A stretch of 64,000 nt of DNA from contig JAVHKY010000035.1 of NCBI GenBank assembly GCA_035079385.1, positions 2,170,001 through 2,234,000 on the forward strand. The letters are read 5' to 3'. The stretch comes from Aspidiotus rigidus (taxonomy: Eukaryota > Arthropoda > Insecta > Hemiptera > Diaspididae). The notes under the pieces were generated by a model, which worked only from the letters and a program-made list of their open reading frames with translations, did not search any database and had not been told where the DNA came from. The position numbers and the translations under genes are program-made. Of this stretch, positions 13,748 through 25,518 are shown piece by piece (position 1 is the first letter of the stretch; each line of letters begins with the position of its first letter).

Positions 13748-14937
13748 ATGGATGATACTAGTCTCAGAACTCCGGTGTTAGACGTGCATCAATTCCCTGG
13801 TTTCAAACCCTTAAAGACGACCTGGGTTATATTCTGTTACATCGCTTTCTTGGTTAGTTACCTGAGCCGAATTTAGTCCGCCTGTTGTATCTATTGTAAA
13901 ATCTAAATTCGAAACTTCTTATTCGCAGGTGGCAATTGAGTTCATCACTCTTGCTTACGTATTTGTCTTTACTGAATCACCAGTTCGATGCGACTTGTAC
14001 TACATGATCGTGTACGCGGAAGTTTCTATATGGGCTACTTTTTTTGTAAGTATTTTGAAAATCAATTGGGAGTCGAATGTAATTTCGTTCAAAGGATCAT
14101 AAGTCGAAATTGAACTCATCAAGATCAATGGTTGCGTCTATCATAATTGAACGTATATGCTCTTCTTCGTCCTTAGATTACCAGATTCTACATTAATTGG
14201 CAACACAAAATGTACTTAATGGCCAAGGGTTATTTTGAATTCTACGAAGTTGCTTCCAGGTTTATCGAGATTCCTTTCTATATCTGTAGTGTTTGTAAGT
14301 ATTTCCGCTTCTATTCGGTATAAATATTTTTATTTTATGAATAGAAATCCTATTTTTTCTAATTTAGGGCTGAGCGTGCTGTTGGTGATCACGTGCCTGT
14401 ACGTGCAGTCTGCTCCGACGTATATGTTCTTTTGCGAAACTGAATTTTATTACTCTCCGATCGTCGTCGTTACTACTGTACTGAGCATTCAAAATGTATT
14501 ACTTATTCCTCTATTCGCCGTCTACGTTGGTAATGAATCACTGTTCATTGTGGTTGGCTTTTATTCTTTCTATCTCTGCTGAATTTAGATCTTACTCATC
14601 CTTTTTTGTTTCAGTCGTAGTTTTTGAATTCAATAAACGTCAGCAGCCTCCAGACTCCGAAAATGGCAATCAGTACATGCCTTCTAATCTAATAGAAACG
14701 ATGTACGGGCCTCAAACGGGATACCGGTGAATCTACGTTTCTTGTACTATTCATCGTCATCGTTCTTTCATATTTTGATAAACGTTCTGAAACTGTTACA
14801 GAGATGGCAGAGAAGCGCTCGACAGTATGTTGGAGAAGCAAGCTGATCTCATCAGATATTATAAAGAAACAAACGAAATTTTAAACAAGAAATTATTCGA
14901 TTTAACCTCTCAAGGTCGATCTATCGTGGAAGCCTGA
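13748..14937 (+). CDS. TMEM192: TMEM192-like lysosomal/late-endosomal membrane protein
   Basis: Exons 13748-13852, 13929-14045, 14177-14294, 14368-14529, 14615-14726 and 14802-14937 encode 249 residues. TMEM192 is a four-helix homodimeric protein of lysosomes and late endosomes with unclear biochemical function. Here four hydrophobic segments are seen (WVIFCYIAFLVAIEFITL, IVYAEVSIWATFFI, a segment with WLSVLLVITCLYV, and one ending in VLLIPLFAVYVVVV). A cytosolic tail follows with MPSNLIETMYGPQTGYR and a helical end (LDSMLEKQADLIRYYKETN...LLNKKLFDLTS-like), which matches the conserved C-terminus of the family. A long T-tract plus CAG lies just before the ATG, so an upstream 5' UTR exon is likely. 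Assignment rests mainly on the C-terminal half and the topology. Confidence 0.85.
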
Positions 14938-17190
14938 ATCGATTAATTACCACGCTTACAGAGTAGCTCCTTTATTCTCTTTCTCTTCCTATAAGTACGT
15001 ATTTGAGGATCGTAATTTTAGTATGGTGTAATATTGTAAACTGTATCAATCGAACTGTGTAGACAGTGAGGAGTTACCTAAGAAGAAATTCCACACACCT
15101 CATATTTTAGTTATTTCAATATCTTACGCGGAATTGTTTTCAGCTTCCTTTTTTACGACTTGTATTTAGTTACGATTGTGATAATTTTTTTCTTTTTCTT
15201 TTTGGTTATGTCGTATAGAATTTATTTACGGTATGATGATCAATTTGTAAATATATATTGGGAGTAGGATATAATATTTTCATTTTTGAAAAAGCACCTA
15301 TTTGATAACACTTTATCTAGCGAGAAACGTTTTATATTACACTTTCGTGTTTCCTATACGTATGGATTCAAAATAATTTTAATTAGTGTTAGCCTAATAG
15401 CAATCTGTTGGATGCATTTTTCTATGTCATATTATGTTATTTTCCTTCGGTAATTTTTTTCTCAAATTACAAACGAATTTTTCCTTTTGATTAAATGATT
15501 GTGTCTTTTTTTTGTATAAATAGTTATTGGACTCACAAATAATATGTTTGTCAAGGAAGAAATAGATTTTTGATGTTTTCTTGAGAGGATTTTTATACGA
15601 TGTATTTCACCGTTTACTGCCCAAAAAGACGGTAGAAAAGACGTAAACCGTATTCTTTCTCCAATCCACGTGAGCTAAGTCTGAATTTTTATTAATTTTT
15701 TTTGTCAACTAAAGTCTAACGAACAACTAAAGTATTTGTAAGAAAATTTACTATTTTTTTTTTTTCTTGTTTTTGCTTCCGTTTAATCTCGTCTATTTTT
15801 GATAACTAAATGAAAAATTTTTCACGTGAGGAAGGTCAAATGCTTTGAAGCAGAAAACCTTGATTTTGTTGAAATTTGTGCATTGCATTCCTCGTCCAAA
15901 AAAACTATAATTTGTAACAAATTTCTTAAATGCTATCGGTGTTCTATTGAGGAAAAATTCAGGAATATTTTTTTGTTGGAATTGTGATACTTGCTCTTCG
16001 GTACCTATTTTTGAATATTTTTAGGTCAAAGAAAATTCTACCTGTGGATCGTCAAGGATTATCGTGACGGTATATTTTTGTAACTAGATACCCCATGAAC
16101 CTTTCTGAAGCGAAATATAAAATTTCTTTCAGAAATATAATACCTACTCAAGTTATTCTTCTTTGGAGTCACAAGGTAGTAAGTATCTTTTAGAAGAACG
16201 TCGTAAAATTATCGGTATTTGAAATTCCATATAACCTTGTGATATTGATCTTTTCTAATACCCATAGAACTCTCAGATTGATAGAGTGAAACAAAAACTA
16301 GATAACAGTCAAGTTATCTAGTCCCATTTTTGTTGTCTCTATTTCGCGGTAGGCTTAGTGGCCTGTCAGAGGAGTTGAGCCTGAAGAGGATCCTGATGTG
16401 TCTACTTTCTTCGGAGAAATAATTAACCCCCCCTTTACTAGAGGCTGATATCAGAATTTTTTAGGAAAAAAATTGTCAAATTGTGTAAATAATGTTTATT
16501 CTTTCCTATTTTTTTTTATTATTAATGCAGCCCTCTCTCTCTAAATTTGTCATTTAAATTTATAATATAAATTAATTATTATGATCGATACCCATAATCT
16601 TGTCCGATCGAAGCATAAAAAAGCGAACGCGTCAATATTATTCATACATTTGCTCTCTGAACTTCTCGACGAGTTTCTCCATCCCCCTTTCAACATTTTT
16701 TCAGGTATCGTATTAATGCGTGGTTCACTTAAAATTCACTTATAAAAATTGTGCGACCAACCAGTAGAAACTTATAAGTATTCCTTCATTAACTCTCTCA
16801 TAATATCGTGAAAGCGTGTGCATTCTGGAGTTCAATTTTATGTTCGTGTGTAACGGCTGATGTATCCTTCGATGAGCTGAACAAATACACGGTAGGAGAA
16901 TGAATAATTCCTTTTCTTTTTTTCTTGTGAACAATTTTGTTTCCTTTCAAGGTATAACTTGACAAAAAAACGAGTTTTTTTTCTGCTGTTTCTTATTAAG
17001 TATAAGAAAGTCAAGACAGTAAGAAAATCTTCTCTCTGGAGAGTTATTATTTCCAAAATGTATCTGAAGAACTCAAAACTGGTTACGCATACTCGATCAA
17101 AGGCTAATCATTGATTGAGAAATTCCTCCCCCTGAAAGCCATGCACCCTGTCTCTTCAACCCTCGGCTCAAATCTCTCATCAATAGATGA
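14938..17190. other. 3' UTR of TMEM192 and intergenic sequence
   Basis: AT-rich and T-tract-rich with no recognised gene. Part of the left side is the TMEM192 3' UTR. Short frames around 16740-17056 on the minus strand show no domain. Confidence 0.4.
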
Positions 17191-17650
17191 AACATGTATG
17201 TATAACGCCAGTGTGGGCCAGCCTCATTTTTCTATGCGCCAAGCTTATTTCTCAATCCCCGAAAAAATCGTCAAAATTTTCCTAATTTTTTTCACTGAAT
17301 ATTTAGCTGTTTTTAAAGCAAATTTGGGTTATTTCACCCTATTTCTTCTTCTCCTCTGGTTCGAAAATTTCAGAACTATTGTATCAAATTTCTGTCGTTT
17401 TTCTTTTTTTAAGCCCTAAAGAAAGCATCCCAAGTGAACTTTGTAAGCTGACAAAATTAACCTTTATCTACTCAAGATAACTAGTTTTCAAAACTCTCTC
17501 CACTTGTATATTATTTGTTATGCGCTACTGTGCGTCAACCTCACTTTTTCTATGCAACGAGCTTATTTTTCAACCATCGAAAAAATCCTATAAATCCTAT
17601 AATTTTCCTTTACTGAATATTTAACTGTTCTTAAAGCTTGAAAAACTTTT
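17191..17650 (-). repeat. two copies of a Penelope-element 3' tail
   Basis: The segment 17191-17380 is the reverse complement of 26280-26466, the sequence that overlaps and follows the reverse-transcriptase end of the PLE at 25.5-26.3 kb. It shares the gctggcgcacactggcg and gaaaaatgag...cggggattgaaaaatga blocks. A second, more worn copy lies at about 17525-17650 in the same orientation. These look like truncated or solo PLE ends. Confidence 0.5.
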
Positions 17651-17710
17651 GTATCCAATTTCTATCATTTTTTTCTTTTTCCAACCATAAAAAAAAATGA
17701 TTATAAATCC

Positions 17711-18893
17711 ATAATTATTTTTCCAAGCTCATATTTTTTTCGACATGCTCAACGAACTCAACGTCCATAATTTTGGTAATAAATGCGTAATTTTCCCAAG
17801 CTCACATTTTTTTCGCGATAGTCGACGGGTAATTTATTCTCTAGATAGGTACAGTCTTAATTCAGTATTTTTTTTCAATGTATACTTTTATCCAATCAGA
17901 TTGATCAAATTTTATAACCCTATATGTATTTTCTCCAATTTTAATCCTGCTTTAAGAGCCCGCTTGAGATTCATGTAATGAAGAACATACTTCTTTTTAT
18001 CATACAATGTTGTAAATAATTTTGGAAGCTGTCTACCATCAATTACATTTTCAGGACAGTATAGTAAATTGAAATGTTTCTTCCATAATTCCTCTCAAAT
18101 ACACTCCAACTTTCCGATCACCTTTCATAATTCTTTCTTTATCAAAATATTCTGGATTCCTCCAGAATTGTGGTAAATGTTTACATAGACTTAGTTTTTC
18201 AATCTTTACATTCAATTCTCTTGCAAGCTAATTCCTAATAAGACTTTCAAAATCAACATATTGCCAATGCCACCTTCATTGAATGTTCATGATTTTTAAA
18301 TTCAACAATATTCTCAGCTTTATTAGGTAGGTAGAATCCCTGCAGGCTTATTTAATCCACAATAATTCTTATACGATCAGATAATATCTTCTCACAAGGA
18401 AAACTGTTCTTACAAAGATATTTCTTTTTACAATTTTTTGTAGTTTGTTTTCCAACTAATCTCCATTTAATTAAACAGTAATGAGTCTTTTCTTTTTCCT
18501 TTAAAAATAATACCTAAATCAATATGATTTGCTTTTTCATCTTTATAGTTAGGCCTATTGATAATGGATAGATTTTATAATTATATTATTAGGAATTATG
18601 ATGTGCATTAATAGAGAATCTACCTTCAACCATATTATTTTCATTTACTCTATTAACAAATTTTTTAATATCTTCCACTTTTACTGAAAATTCCAGGGTT
18701 GCAAAAAAAAATGTTTTTTTTTTTTAAAAAAAAGACGTTTAAAACAAAAAATTTGTTTAAAACATTCTCATAAGAGCCAATGTAAATTTCTCGATTTTTG
18801 CTGTTTTAAACATGTTTTGAACACGTTTTAAACATCGTTTGTTTAAAACATCGCAGCCCTGGAAAATTCTATCCCTTTTGGGGTTTAAACCTA
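17711..18893 (-). pseudogene. Polinton/Maverick-type family B DNA polymerase remnant
   Basis: Many frameshifts and stops, but protein-primed polymerase B landmarks can be read on the minus strand in the right order. Near 18430 there is GKQTTKNCKKKYLC with degenerate cysteines; near 18300, FKNHEHSM; near 18010, DGRQLPKLF; and near 17960, KYVLHYMNLKRAL. The last phrase is characteristic of self-replicating Polintons/Mavericks and related adinto- or bidnavirus-like elements. It corresponds to the N-terminal/exonuclease side of the polymerase; the catalytic palm is not seen. A MITE interrupts it at 18694-18861. This is an old, inactive genomic fossil. Confidence 0.6.
18694..18861. mobile_element. 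hAT-like MITE with perfect 8-bp target duplication
   Basis: A 168-bp element with ends CAGGGTTGC and GCAGCCCTG (terminal inverted repeats with one extra-base mismatch). It is flanked on both sides by GAAAATTC (18686-18693 and 18862-18869). CAGGG termini and 8-bp duplications are diagnostic of hAT transposons. The interior is AT-rich with repeated GTTTAAAAC blocks in both orientations and encodes nothing. It sits inside the Polinton remnant and is therefore younger. Confidence 0.85.
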
Positions 18894-20920
18894 CACTAGA
18901 GAGCGCTACTGAAATGGTGAATCAGAGAATTTATGTACGTTCATACATTGCTTTTCAATCAACTATTATTTTTTCAATAGGCCTATATCACTTATTGCTA
19001 CAATTTTTTTTTTTTTTTTTGTATTTAATGTTGATCATACAGACTACAAAATTTATGCTTGTATTTGCTTTAAAAAACGATATTCTATTAATTATGGTGC
19101 GTGAAATTTCTTCATTTAAAAAGCATTGAACGAAAGGGTGAATATCGTCAGGGCTACCAACTCCCCAGCTCTAAGTTTAAATCCCATTAAATTCATTATC
19201 AAAATCATTGAGAAAAATAACAACGATTTACCGAATGAATTTTGGCCGTGTGAGTGTGCGTATCTGCTCGTGATACCGACCCTAACGTATTCGCCGCTGT
19301 ATCAAATAATGTTACACCGATTTTACTCGTATCCTGGTATCTACTCCTATAGTTGATGTCCGGTTTTTCCCATTCAATTATCCTTACTGTTCCGTACCTT
19401 CTCCTTACCTACGTTGATTACGCGGTGAAGACGCGAGATTGGGTGCGGGGAAAAGAAAGGAACTCCTCGAGTGCATCGCGTGCCTTGCTCAACAATGGTT
19501 CGAGAGTGCGCCTTTTGGAAGTTTCGCGAACGGTCACATACCAAGCTGAGCCTAAAAACTTGTAATTTCTTGAGAACGTGCTCGTTCTTCGGGTTTTTAT
19601 ACTTTTGTTTCGAAAGTCTCCTAATGAAATTGTACCGGACATTTTTATTAGCTATATCAACGAGACAGTGTTTCGATAATAAAATTTATAATTTTTCTGA
19701 AGTTCCGACGCTGGGAAATTTTTCTAAATTGCTTATTATTAAGCTCTCTCGGAAAGTTTCGTCGCAAAAGCTGTGTGTCGATACGTGGTCGTTACGCAGG
19801 ATAAACCGATTCGAGTGGCACGATTTCGTGAAACCTACCTTACAAGTTTCCGCCCTGTCAGTTTTTTCGTGGTTGTTTTTACCCGAGAGGTGATTCGAGT
19901 ACCTATTCAATTATGGACGGAGCATATTGAGTACTAGACAACGAGCTTTTCCATTGTTTCGATGGAAAGGAGCATCATAAATAAGAAGTCTGATTCGACG
20001 ACAGCCGTACCACCACTTATCAAGTTTGCTATCTCATACTGTTTTAATCAATAGAGACTAATTCAACTCTACTCACCTATAGCAGGACTCATATTTATCC
20101 TGACTAGTCTTTTCGATATTAAAATGTATTTGTATGTTTTATATGAACTTTTATTGGGTTCGCTCCTTTTTACTCAATAGCTTATTTCCGAAATTAGACG
20201 TTGATGGCAATCAAAATTCTAAATTTAAAATGAACCTCTTAGATACGTCGAAGAGCCTTCTCTCTTCTTTACCCTACGATGACTTCTTTCGGCTGGCTTT
20301 CTAAATTTTATTTCAGCTTACCTCTATATCCGATTGAATCCTTCAATCCTCGTTTACTCATTATTGTTTACTTCGACCATCCGGCTTCCGCAGGTCTCAG
20401 CTCCGGATGAATAGCGATATGACAAGTCCCTCTTTGAGTCTGGTAAGATTGTAGAGCTTACAACTAACGAAAACGCTAACCTCCTCTCGTACGTATATTT
20501 AAGTATCCTCTAGCCTAGGTGACCATTAGAAGTGAATCTTAGTGAATTAGTACAATATCCCAGGATTATCCTTTCGACCCTGACGGAAAGTATCTATCTT
20601 CTACTGACTGAGCTAGTCTGGTCCTATCGTGGCAGGTAGGATCGAGATCTGAGTCGTGTGCATTTCCTGAAGTGTGGATCTCGTAGTCTAGATGTTTATG
20701 GCTATGTGAGAGTTTTTTTTGGCGTAAACTCGATCATTTGATTCGGTTGCTGTCTCGATGGGTTTTGTACACTGAAGTTCGTGTACGGTTTGTATGCTGT
20801 TAAGGATTCCCCCCTCTCTACTCCTATCCTTGTTACATCACAAAATTTTCATTTCTTCATCCTTCATACGGGACATTGATTTTTCAAAATTGTCATACAC
20901 TTTTTTTATAGTCATATCAT
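18894..20920. other. no gene recognised
   Basis: Several open frames of 70-140 codons, for example around 19353-19893 on both strands, overlap one another antisense and carry no recognisable motif. I could not assign any to a family. The region from about 19.4 to 19.9 kb is less AT-rich than its surroundings and may be an old element. Confidence 0.35.
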
Positions 20921-20929
20921 TGGAACTTG

Positions 20930-21345
20930 TTTAGCGTCGTGATCAATTCCGTGCCGTACTTCTCGACGATCTATCATAAACTTATCAAAATCTGCTTGTG
21001 TAGGACCAGGACCTGGTTTAAGGTATTTCAAGTCGTTTTCGCTAACGAATTTGCTAATTTGTGGTTTTGGTAGTCATGCGGAGTTCGCCTTCCTCTTCAA
21101 CGAGGGTTTCTTCTACTTCGGCGACATATTTTCGAAATCGTTCTTCCCTCGTATGTATCCAATATCAAAGTGGCTGCTTCCTCAATAAAGGCGTAGCCGT
21201 ATTGGATTCTATATGAGTCTAATTCCTGCTGGAAATGAAGAAAAAAAAGACTTGAATTTTCCTCATTCAAAACGTGAAAATGATCGACATACAAGCTAGC
21301 GTCTTTCAGTAACTTCAATTCCCGGAGAGTTATGACATGTTTCAT
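20930..21345 (-). pseudogene. coding-like remnant, family unknown
   Basis: Starting at ATG 21345, a frame (MKHVITLRELKLLKDASLY...) passes a possible acceptor (TTCATTTCCAG near 21232) into QELDSYRIQYGYAFIEEAA. It then needs a frame change near 21165 to stay open through FRKYVAEVEETLVEEEGELR. A third frame, farther downstream, reads KPGPGPTQADFDKFMIDRRE to about 20930. The protein-like composition suggests a decayed gene or exons of an unrecognised gene. I cannot name the family. Confidence 0.3.
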
Positions 21346-21660
21346 ATATCTTTACTGAGCCCTGACGCCTGATTTGAAATTCTGCAAGTGGCCCCCCTTC
21401 ACCCTCGTTACCCCGAAGGTGATTCAGAAATCTGCGAGTTCGCACCTCGAGTTCACCTGGCCCAGTTTATACTTGAGCAGTGTACTAAAGTTATACTAGG
21501 TCTACGCTCCAGCCTAGACAAGTCTAGGACTCTACTAGGCTACAACAGCTTAGGTAGCATAAACCGCGCATACTCTTCAGCCGGGCTTCCTAGTATAGCA
21601 TTATGCTAGGCTTATACTAGATCGATACAATTTCGACAGTATTCTAGAATAAAAAGCTTC
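21330..21660 (+). repeat. dispersed repeat, copy 1 (partner at 25180-25503)
   Basis: This copy shares several blocks in the same order and orientation with 25180-25503: ATATCTTTACTGAG, GATTTGAAATTCTG, CTTCCTAGTATAGC and CTTATACTAGATCGATACAA. The two copies flank the P-element-like transposase at 22.2-24.0 kb. They could be long direct repeats of a composite insertion or two independent repeat copies. Confidence 0.6.
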
Positions 21661-22130
21661 AAAATATTTGTATACTGAGAGTGTAGTGTACTAATGTTAC
21701 ACTAGGCTTATAGTATCCCTACGCCTTCCTATACAAAGTGGAGGCTTACTTAGCTCTATAATTGGTCTAAGCTTTCCCTCATATGTGTATATCATGCCTT
21801 TATTGAGCCCCGACCCCGTATGCGGTATACTAGACTAAGAAAGGGGAAAACCAAGGCCCCGAAAGCTACTAACTTTTATGCGAGGCTTCTTATACAAGCT
21901 AAACCTACTACTCCACCTTTCTTCAGGCCTAGTATAACGAAGGCTTAGTTTGGTATAGATATCCTGGTATACTATATATATTGAGCTTTGTTATTATAAG
22001 CCTAGGTATTTTTTATTTATTTATTTATCCTAGGTCTAGAATTTGTGACGTCATTAGATAGGTCTAGTATTTGTGAGCCCCTCAAAAGCTATCAACTTGA
22101 AATATTCTAAAGTAGACTTATACTAGTCCA
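21478..22130. repeat. CTAG-rich repeat tract
   Basis: Dense in CTAG-containing words such as TATACTAGG, CCTAGTATA and CTAGGCTTATA, many of them self-complementary. Similar tracts occur at about 25300-25500, 34538-34590, 35925-36090 and 63048-63106. No coding capacity is seen. Confidence 0.5.
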
Positions 22131-22249
22131 AGAAGGGGGCTAACTCGCGTGTGCAGAATACGAAGGTGGTACTCCAAGATCGAGCAAAGCAAGTATGACA
22201 AAGACGAACTCGTATGCTACCTTATAAAAGAAATGAAATATGATGTTCA

Positions 22250-24036
22250 TTTATTTGGCTACGCCAGAACATTTCTTTTCTTTCAAATCCAAGTCCTTCA
22301 TTGCCATTACAACTTGAGAGGCTTCAGTTAAAATTTTTGAATCAGTTTAATCTGTTTGGAAAATCAGAATATCATATTACTCGTACGCAAAGGTGCAAAC
22401 TTGTATAAATTGGTGCTCTCTCATCAAGAAATCTTTCAAACTCTTCTGCATCATCATGATCGAATTTGGGGCATCCTTTCAATGAACTCTCTAAATTTAA
22501 AATAGCCTTTGGAATGATATACGACTATTTGAGAGCGATTGTTTCGTTTTTGATGATGAACTGGCGTAAAGGATAGAAAGTGGAGTTTCTTCTAACTCTA
22601 CGCAATTCCCATTTCTACCCTTTACAGCAGTATGAAGCAGAAGCCGTGTATATGCCGATTTAAATTACAGGCTGGATGGGTTGTTATTATGTCCGTTTCT
22701 GGATCTTATGGCGCAGAAAAAGACTTCCAAATGGTCTTGGCAAATTTTATACATTAAAATGTAAGACAAATATTTCTTTTCCAAGACATACTCCGTGTAG
22801 AGCAAAATTAGGGATTCAATGTAAATGAGAAAACCGAGAAATCCGGTTTCGCGATCTCCTACGACAATTGGACGGCCATTCCTACTCTCTTGTAATCCCA
22901 GAATGTAATTTTTCACACGTATCATCTCTGTGAAGATGAATTGTTCGTTGCACGGTTGTAGGCCTTTCTTATAATGCTGCCCATATTTATTTCGGGAGTT
23001 CATTATGTCAAATATGTTGTTGAAGGTGCGGAAGAAGTTTTCAGTAGCCTCTTCAACCGTACTTCCTCTTGTCTCATTTATGTCGACTTCAGTTGTGTCT
23101 TCTTCATCTTGGAGGAAAGCTTGAATAGCCTCTCGAATGTCAGCGAGTGTCGCTTCAGGCAATCCTTTGTTTTCTTTAGAAATTTGTCCTTCAAGGATGT
23201 ATTGGCTTTTTCGTAAGTACTCCATACCACGGGCAGTGCTCTCACTGAATGTCTGGGCAGCAAGCTTCATCCGCATCCTCTCCAGTTTCCAATCCACATA
23301 TCTCTTTGTAGCGCGACAACCAACATGTAATTTCTTATTGGATTGAGCTCTAACTAAATCTTCAAAGAAAGACCATCTGATAGCGGTATTATCTTGATCA
23401 TATATGATTTTGTAAGTGCACAAAGTGTTCCGCACAAGTTTCGAGGCATGTGGTGAATCGAGAAAAATGTACACCCATTCCTTAGTACACGGATGACCAT
23501 GTCTTCAAATTTTCGGGGTCCTTAAAGGAAGCCCCTAGCTTCCTGCACATGGATATAATTATTATTACGCGCCCATCAAAAGTTGATGGAACCACTTTTA
23601 AATGGCTTCCATTGAGAAAAGTAAGGCACGCATTCACTAAATTGGCCTTCTCCTCTCCACCCGTACCAGATATGAGGAAGTACCCCACTGGCAATTTCCA
23701 CCTCTCATTGAGGCAATGTAATATGAAGACCAGCACATCTTTCGTATAGGAGGCTGATTGTACGTTTGTCCCATCTTGACCAGCACTGTAATCAGCATAT
23801 CCGACGTATTTTGTACCGTCTCCCACTGAACATGTTTTCTTATGCATTTCGTCGATCATTAGCGCGCAAACTAAGTTATTCTTTTTTCGTTTTAGTGTTT
23901 CCAGAGCCTCGGTACTAAACCCTGGTTCACACTCTGGTACAGTGCACAAGTGTGGGAACGTCTTTCTTCTACCTGACCCTTTAATTGTGTTAATCGTGTT
24001 GATAAAATATAAACAAAAAGTTCCACCAGATGTCAA
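22250..24036 (-). pseudogene. P-element/THAP9-type transposase, broken
   Basis: The reading frame opens at 24036 and includes EPGFSTEALETLKRKK, ALMIDEM (first catalytic Asp region), YVGYADYSAG, LNERWKLPVGYFLI, ANLVNACL, TFDG and LGASF. A frameshift near 23490 moves it to the frame with VYIFLDSPHASKLVRNTL, ERMRMKLAAQTFSESTARGMEYL, ETGFLGFLIYIESL and SQDHLE-like YKICQDHLEVFFCAIRSRNG. That frame stops at 22665, but the same frame carries recognisable sequence past the stop (FKSAYTRLL, NGNCVELEETP, and further down EFERFLDERAPIYTS). The order is that of P-superfamily transposases, which use an RNase-H-like fold with a GTP-binding insertion. The N-terminal THAP finger and the element ends were not found. 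Frameshift plus stop make it inactive. Confidence 0.8.
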
Positions 24037-24315
24037 GTAACTGTAAAACTACTTATACGCTTACGCCGTGTTTAGACTTTCGATGATAAGCTGCATTCTG
24101 AACCGTTGAAGTTTACTGCCGGACTTTATCTCTTTCATAAAACTATAGTTATAAATTCTTCGAGTACAGACTGTAGTGGCGCGGATGAGCAGAATGTATT
24201 TCTTATGGTGTATATTGGCACAGTGCACTAGCTTAGGAACGCCTTCCTTGTACCTGACCCTTTAATTGTGTTGATAAAATATAAACAAAAAGTTCCACCA
24301 GATGTCAAGTAACTG
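23938..24315 (-). repeat. local duplication of about 100 bp
   Basis: The segment 23938-24036 at the start of the P-like transposase frame is repeated at 24218-24313 with few changes; both share ATAAACAAAAAGTTCCACCA and ACCTGACCCTTTAATTG. One copy has lost a few bases, and the spacing is about 280 bp. It may be a duplication of an exon/intron boundary of the transposon. Confidence 0.6.
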
Positions 24316-25180
24316 TGAATAATGAAAACATACATACAAGATGAATAACCAAAAACCTAAACAAATTATATTATATCAATGCCGGGACCACAATATTCAC
24401 TTTTAATGTACGCGAATCTAGAAGAGAAGTAATAATTGTCAAGAATTATGTTCTTGCCAAATTCACAGAAGGAGTCTTCAGTACATATGAGGATCTTTCT
24501 GTAAAAAGGGCGTGTGTCTGTCGGAGGCCCTTGTCCGTCCCTGTAAAAACATACATAATATAAGAACGAAAAACTTAAACTAATTATGTTAATTGCTAAC
24601 TTATGTTGCCGCGTTACCTTAAAGGTACTTCCAGATATGGTTTGCGGTACAAAAAGTCTGACTCTAGTGTACAATTTTATGCATAGGCAGATACCGACCA
24701 TACTGTTGAAAAACAGCGCAGGTCAACGCCTCGTTTCTTGATTAAGTGTTATGACAACGTCATAGCTTGGTCTCCTTCCAAAAGACTAATCTTGTTTTAA
24801 CAGGAATATGTTGCTCATTTTGACCACTACTAGTCCAATCACGAAAATTTGTGTAGAGAATTACAATTTAGAAATCTTGCAAAATATTTCGGAACTATGG
24901 TAGAGGAGTCAGAATACCATAGGCAAAAAAATCCGAAAATGATTTAGGCCTACTTACTCGTTTCCAATGTGCTAGAATGAGACCAAAACATGGACGTATT
25001 AGGTTTCGAAAACAAGAATCGAAATAGTAACCGATATTATTTAGATCCTCTAATATATCCTTTGGAACAATAAGAAAAATAAAACTTACCAACATCCATC
25101 CTTGATGCGTATTCTGAAAACGATGAGATAATGTAGATGCTCTTCAGCCGACCAATGAAGTTTTACTTTTTGACATGTTA
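24316..25180. other. no gene recognised; perhaps 5' part of the P-like element
   Basis: A 111-codon minus-strand frame at 24366-24701 and smaller frames show no domain. Given its place directly upstream of the broken transposase, this stretch may be its non-coding or decayed 5' part. Confidence 0.3.
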
Positions 25181-25503
25181 CATATCTTTACTGAGCTCCG
25201 ACCCCTAATTTGAAATTCTGTGAGTGCGCCCCCTCTTCACCCAAATCAGCGAGTGCCCCGCCCCCACGCCGTGAGTTCACCCGGCCCAATTTATACTAGA
25301 GCAGTGTACTGAAGTTATACTAGTTTTATACTAGGTCTACGCTCTTTTATACTGCGCCAATACTAATTCTGGCCTGTACTATACGAGTAGGCTACAGCTT
25401 ACCTAGTATAAACCTCGCATACTCTTTAGCAGGTCTTCCTAGTATAGCTTTATGCTAGGCTTGTACTAGGTCGATACAATTTTGTACAGTACGCTAGAAT
25501 GCT
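25180..25503 (+). repeat. dispersed repeat, copy 2 (partner at 21330-21660)
   Basis: The same blocks, in the same order and orientation, as in the copy at 21330-21660, including GACATGTTACATATCTTTAC and the CTAG-rich tail. It ends directly at the left limit of the Penelope fragment. Confidence 0.6.
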
Positions 25504-25518
25504 GCTACTATCCAGTGT

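Noticed and set aside
19353..19910. Overlapping frames of 70-140 codons on both strands
   Set aside because: No domain, no consistent splice signals and equal openness on both strands.
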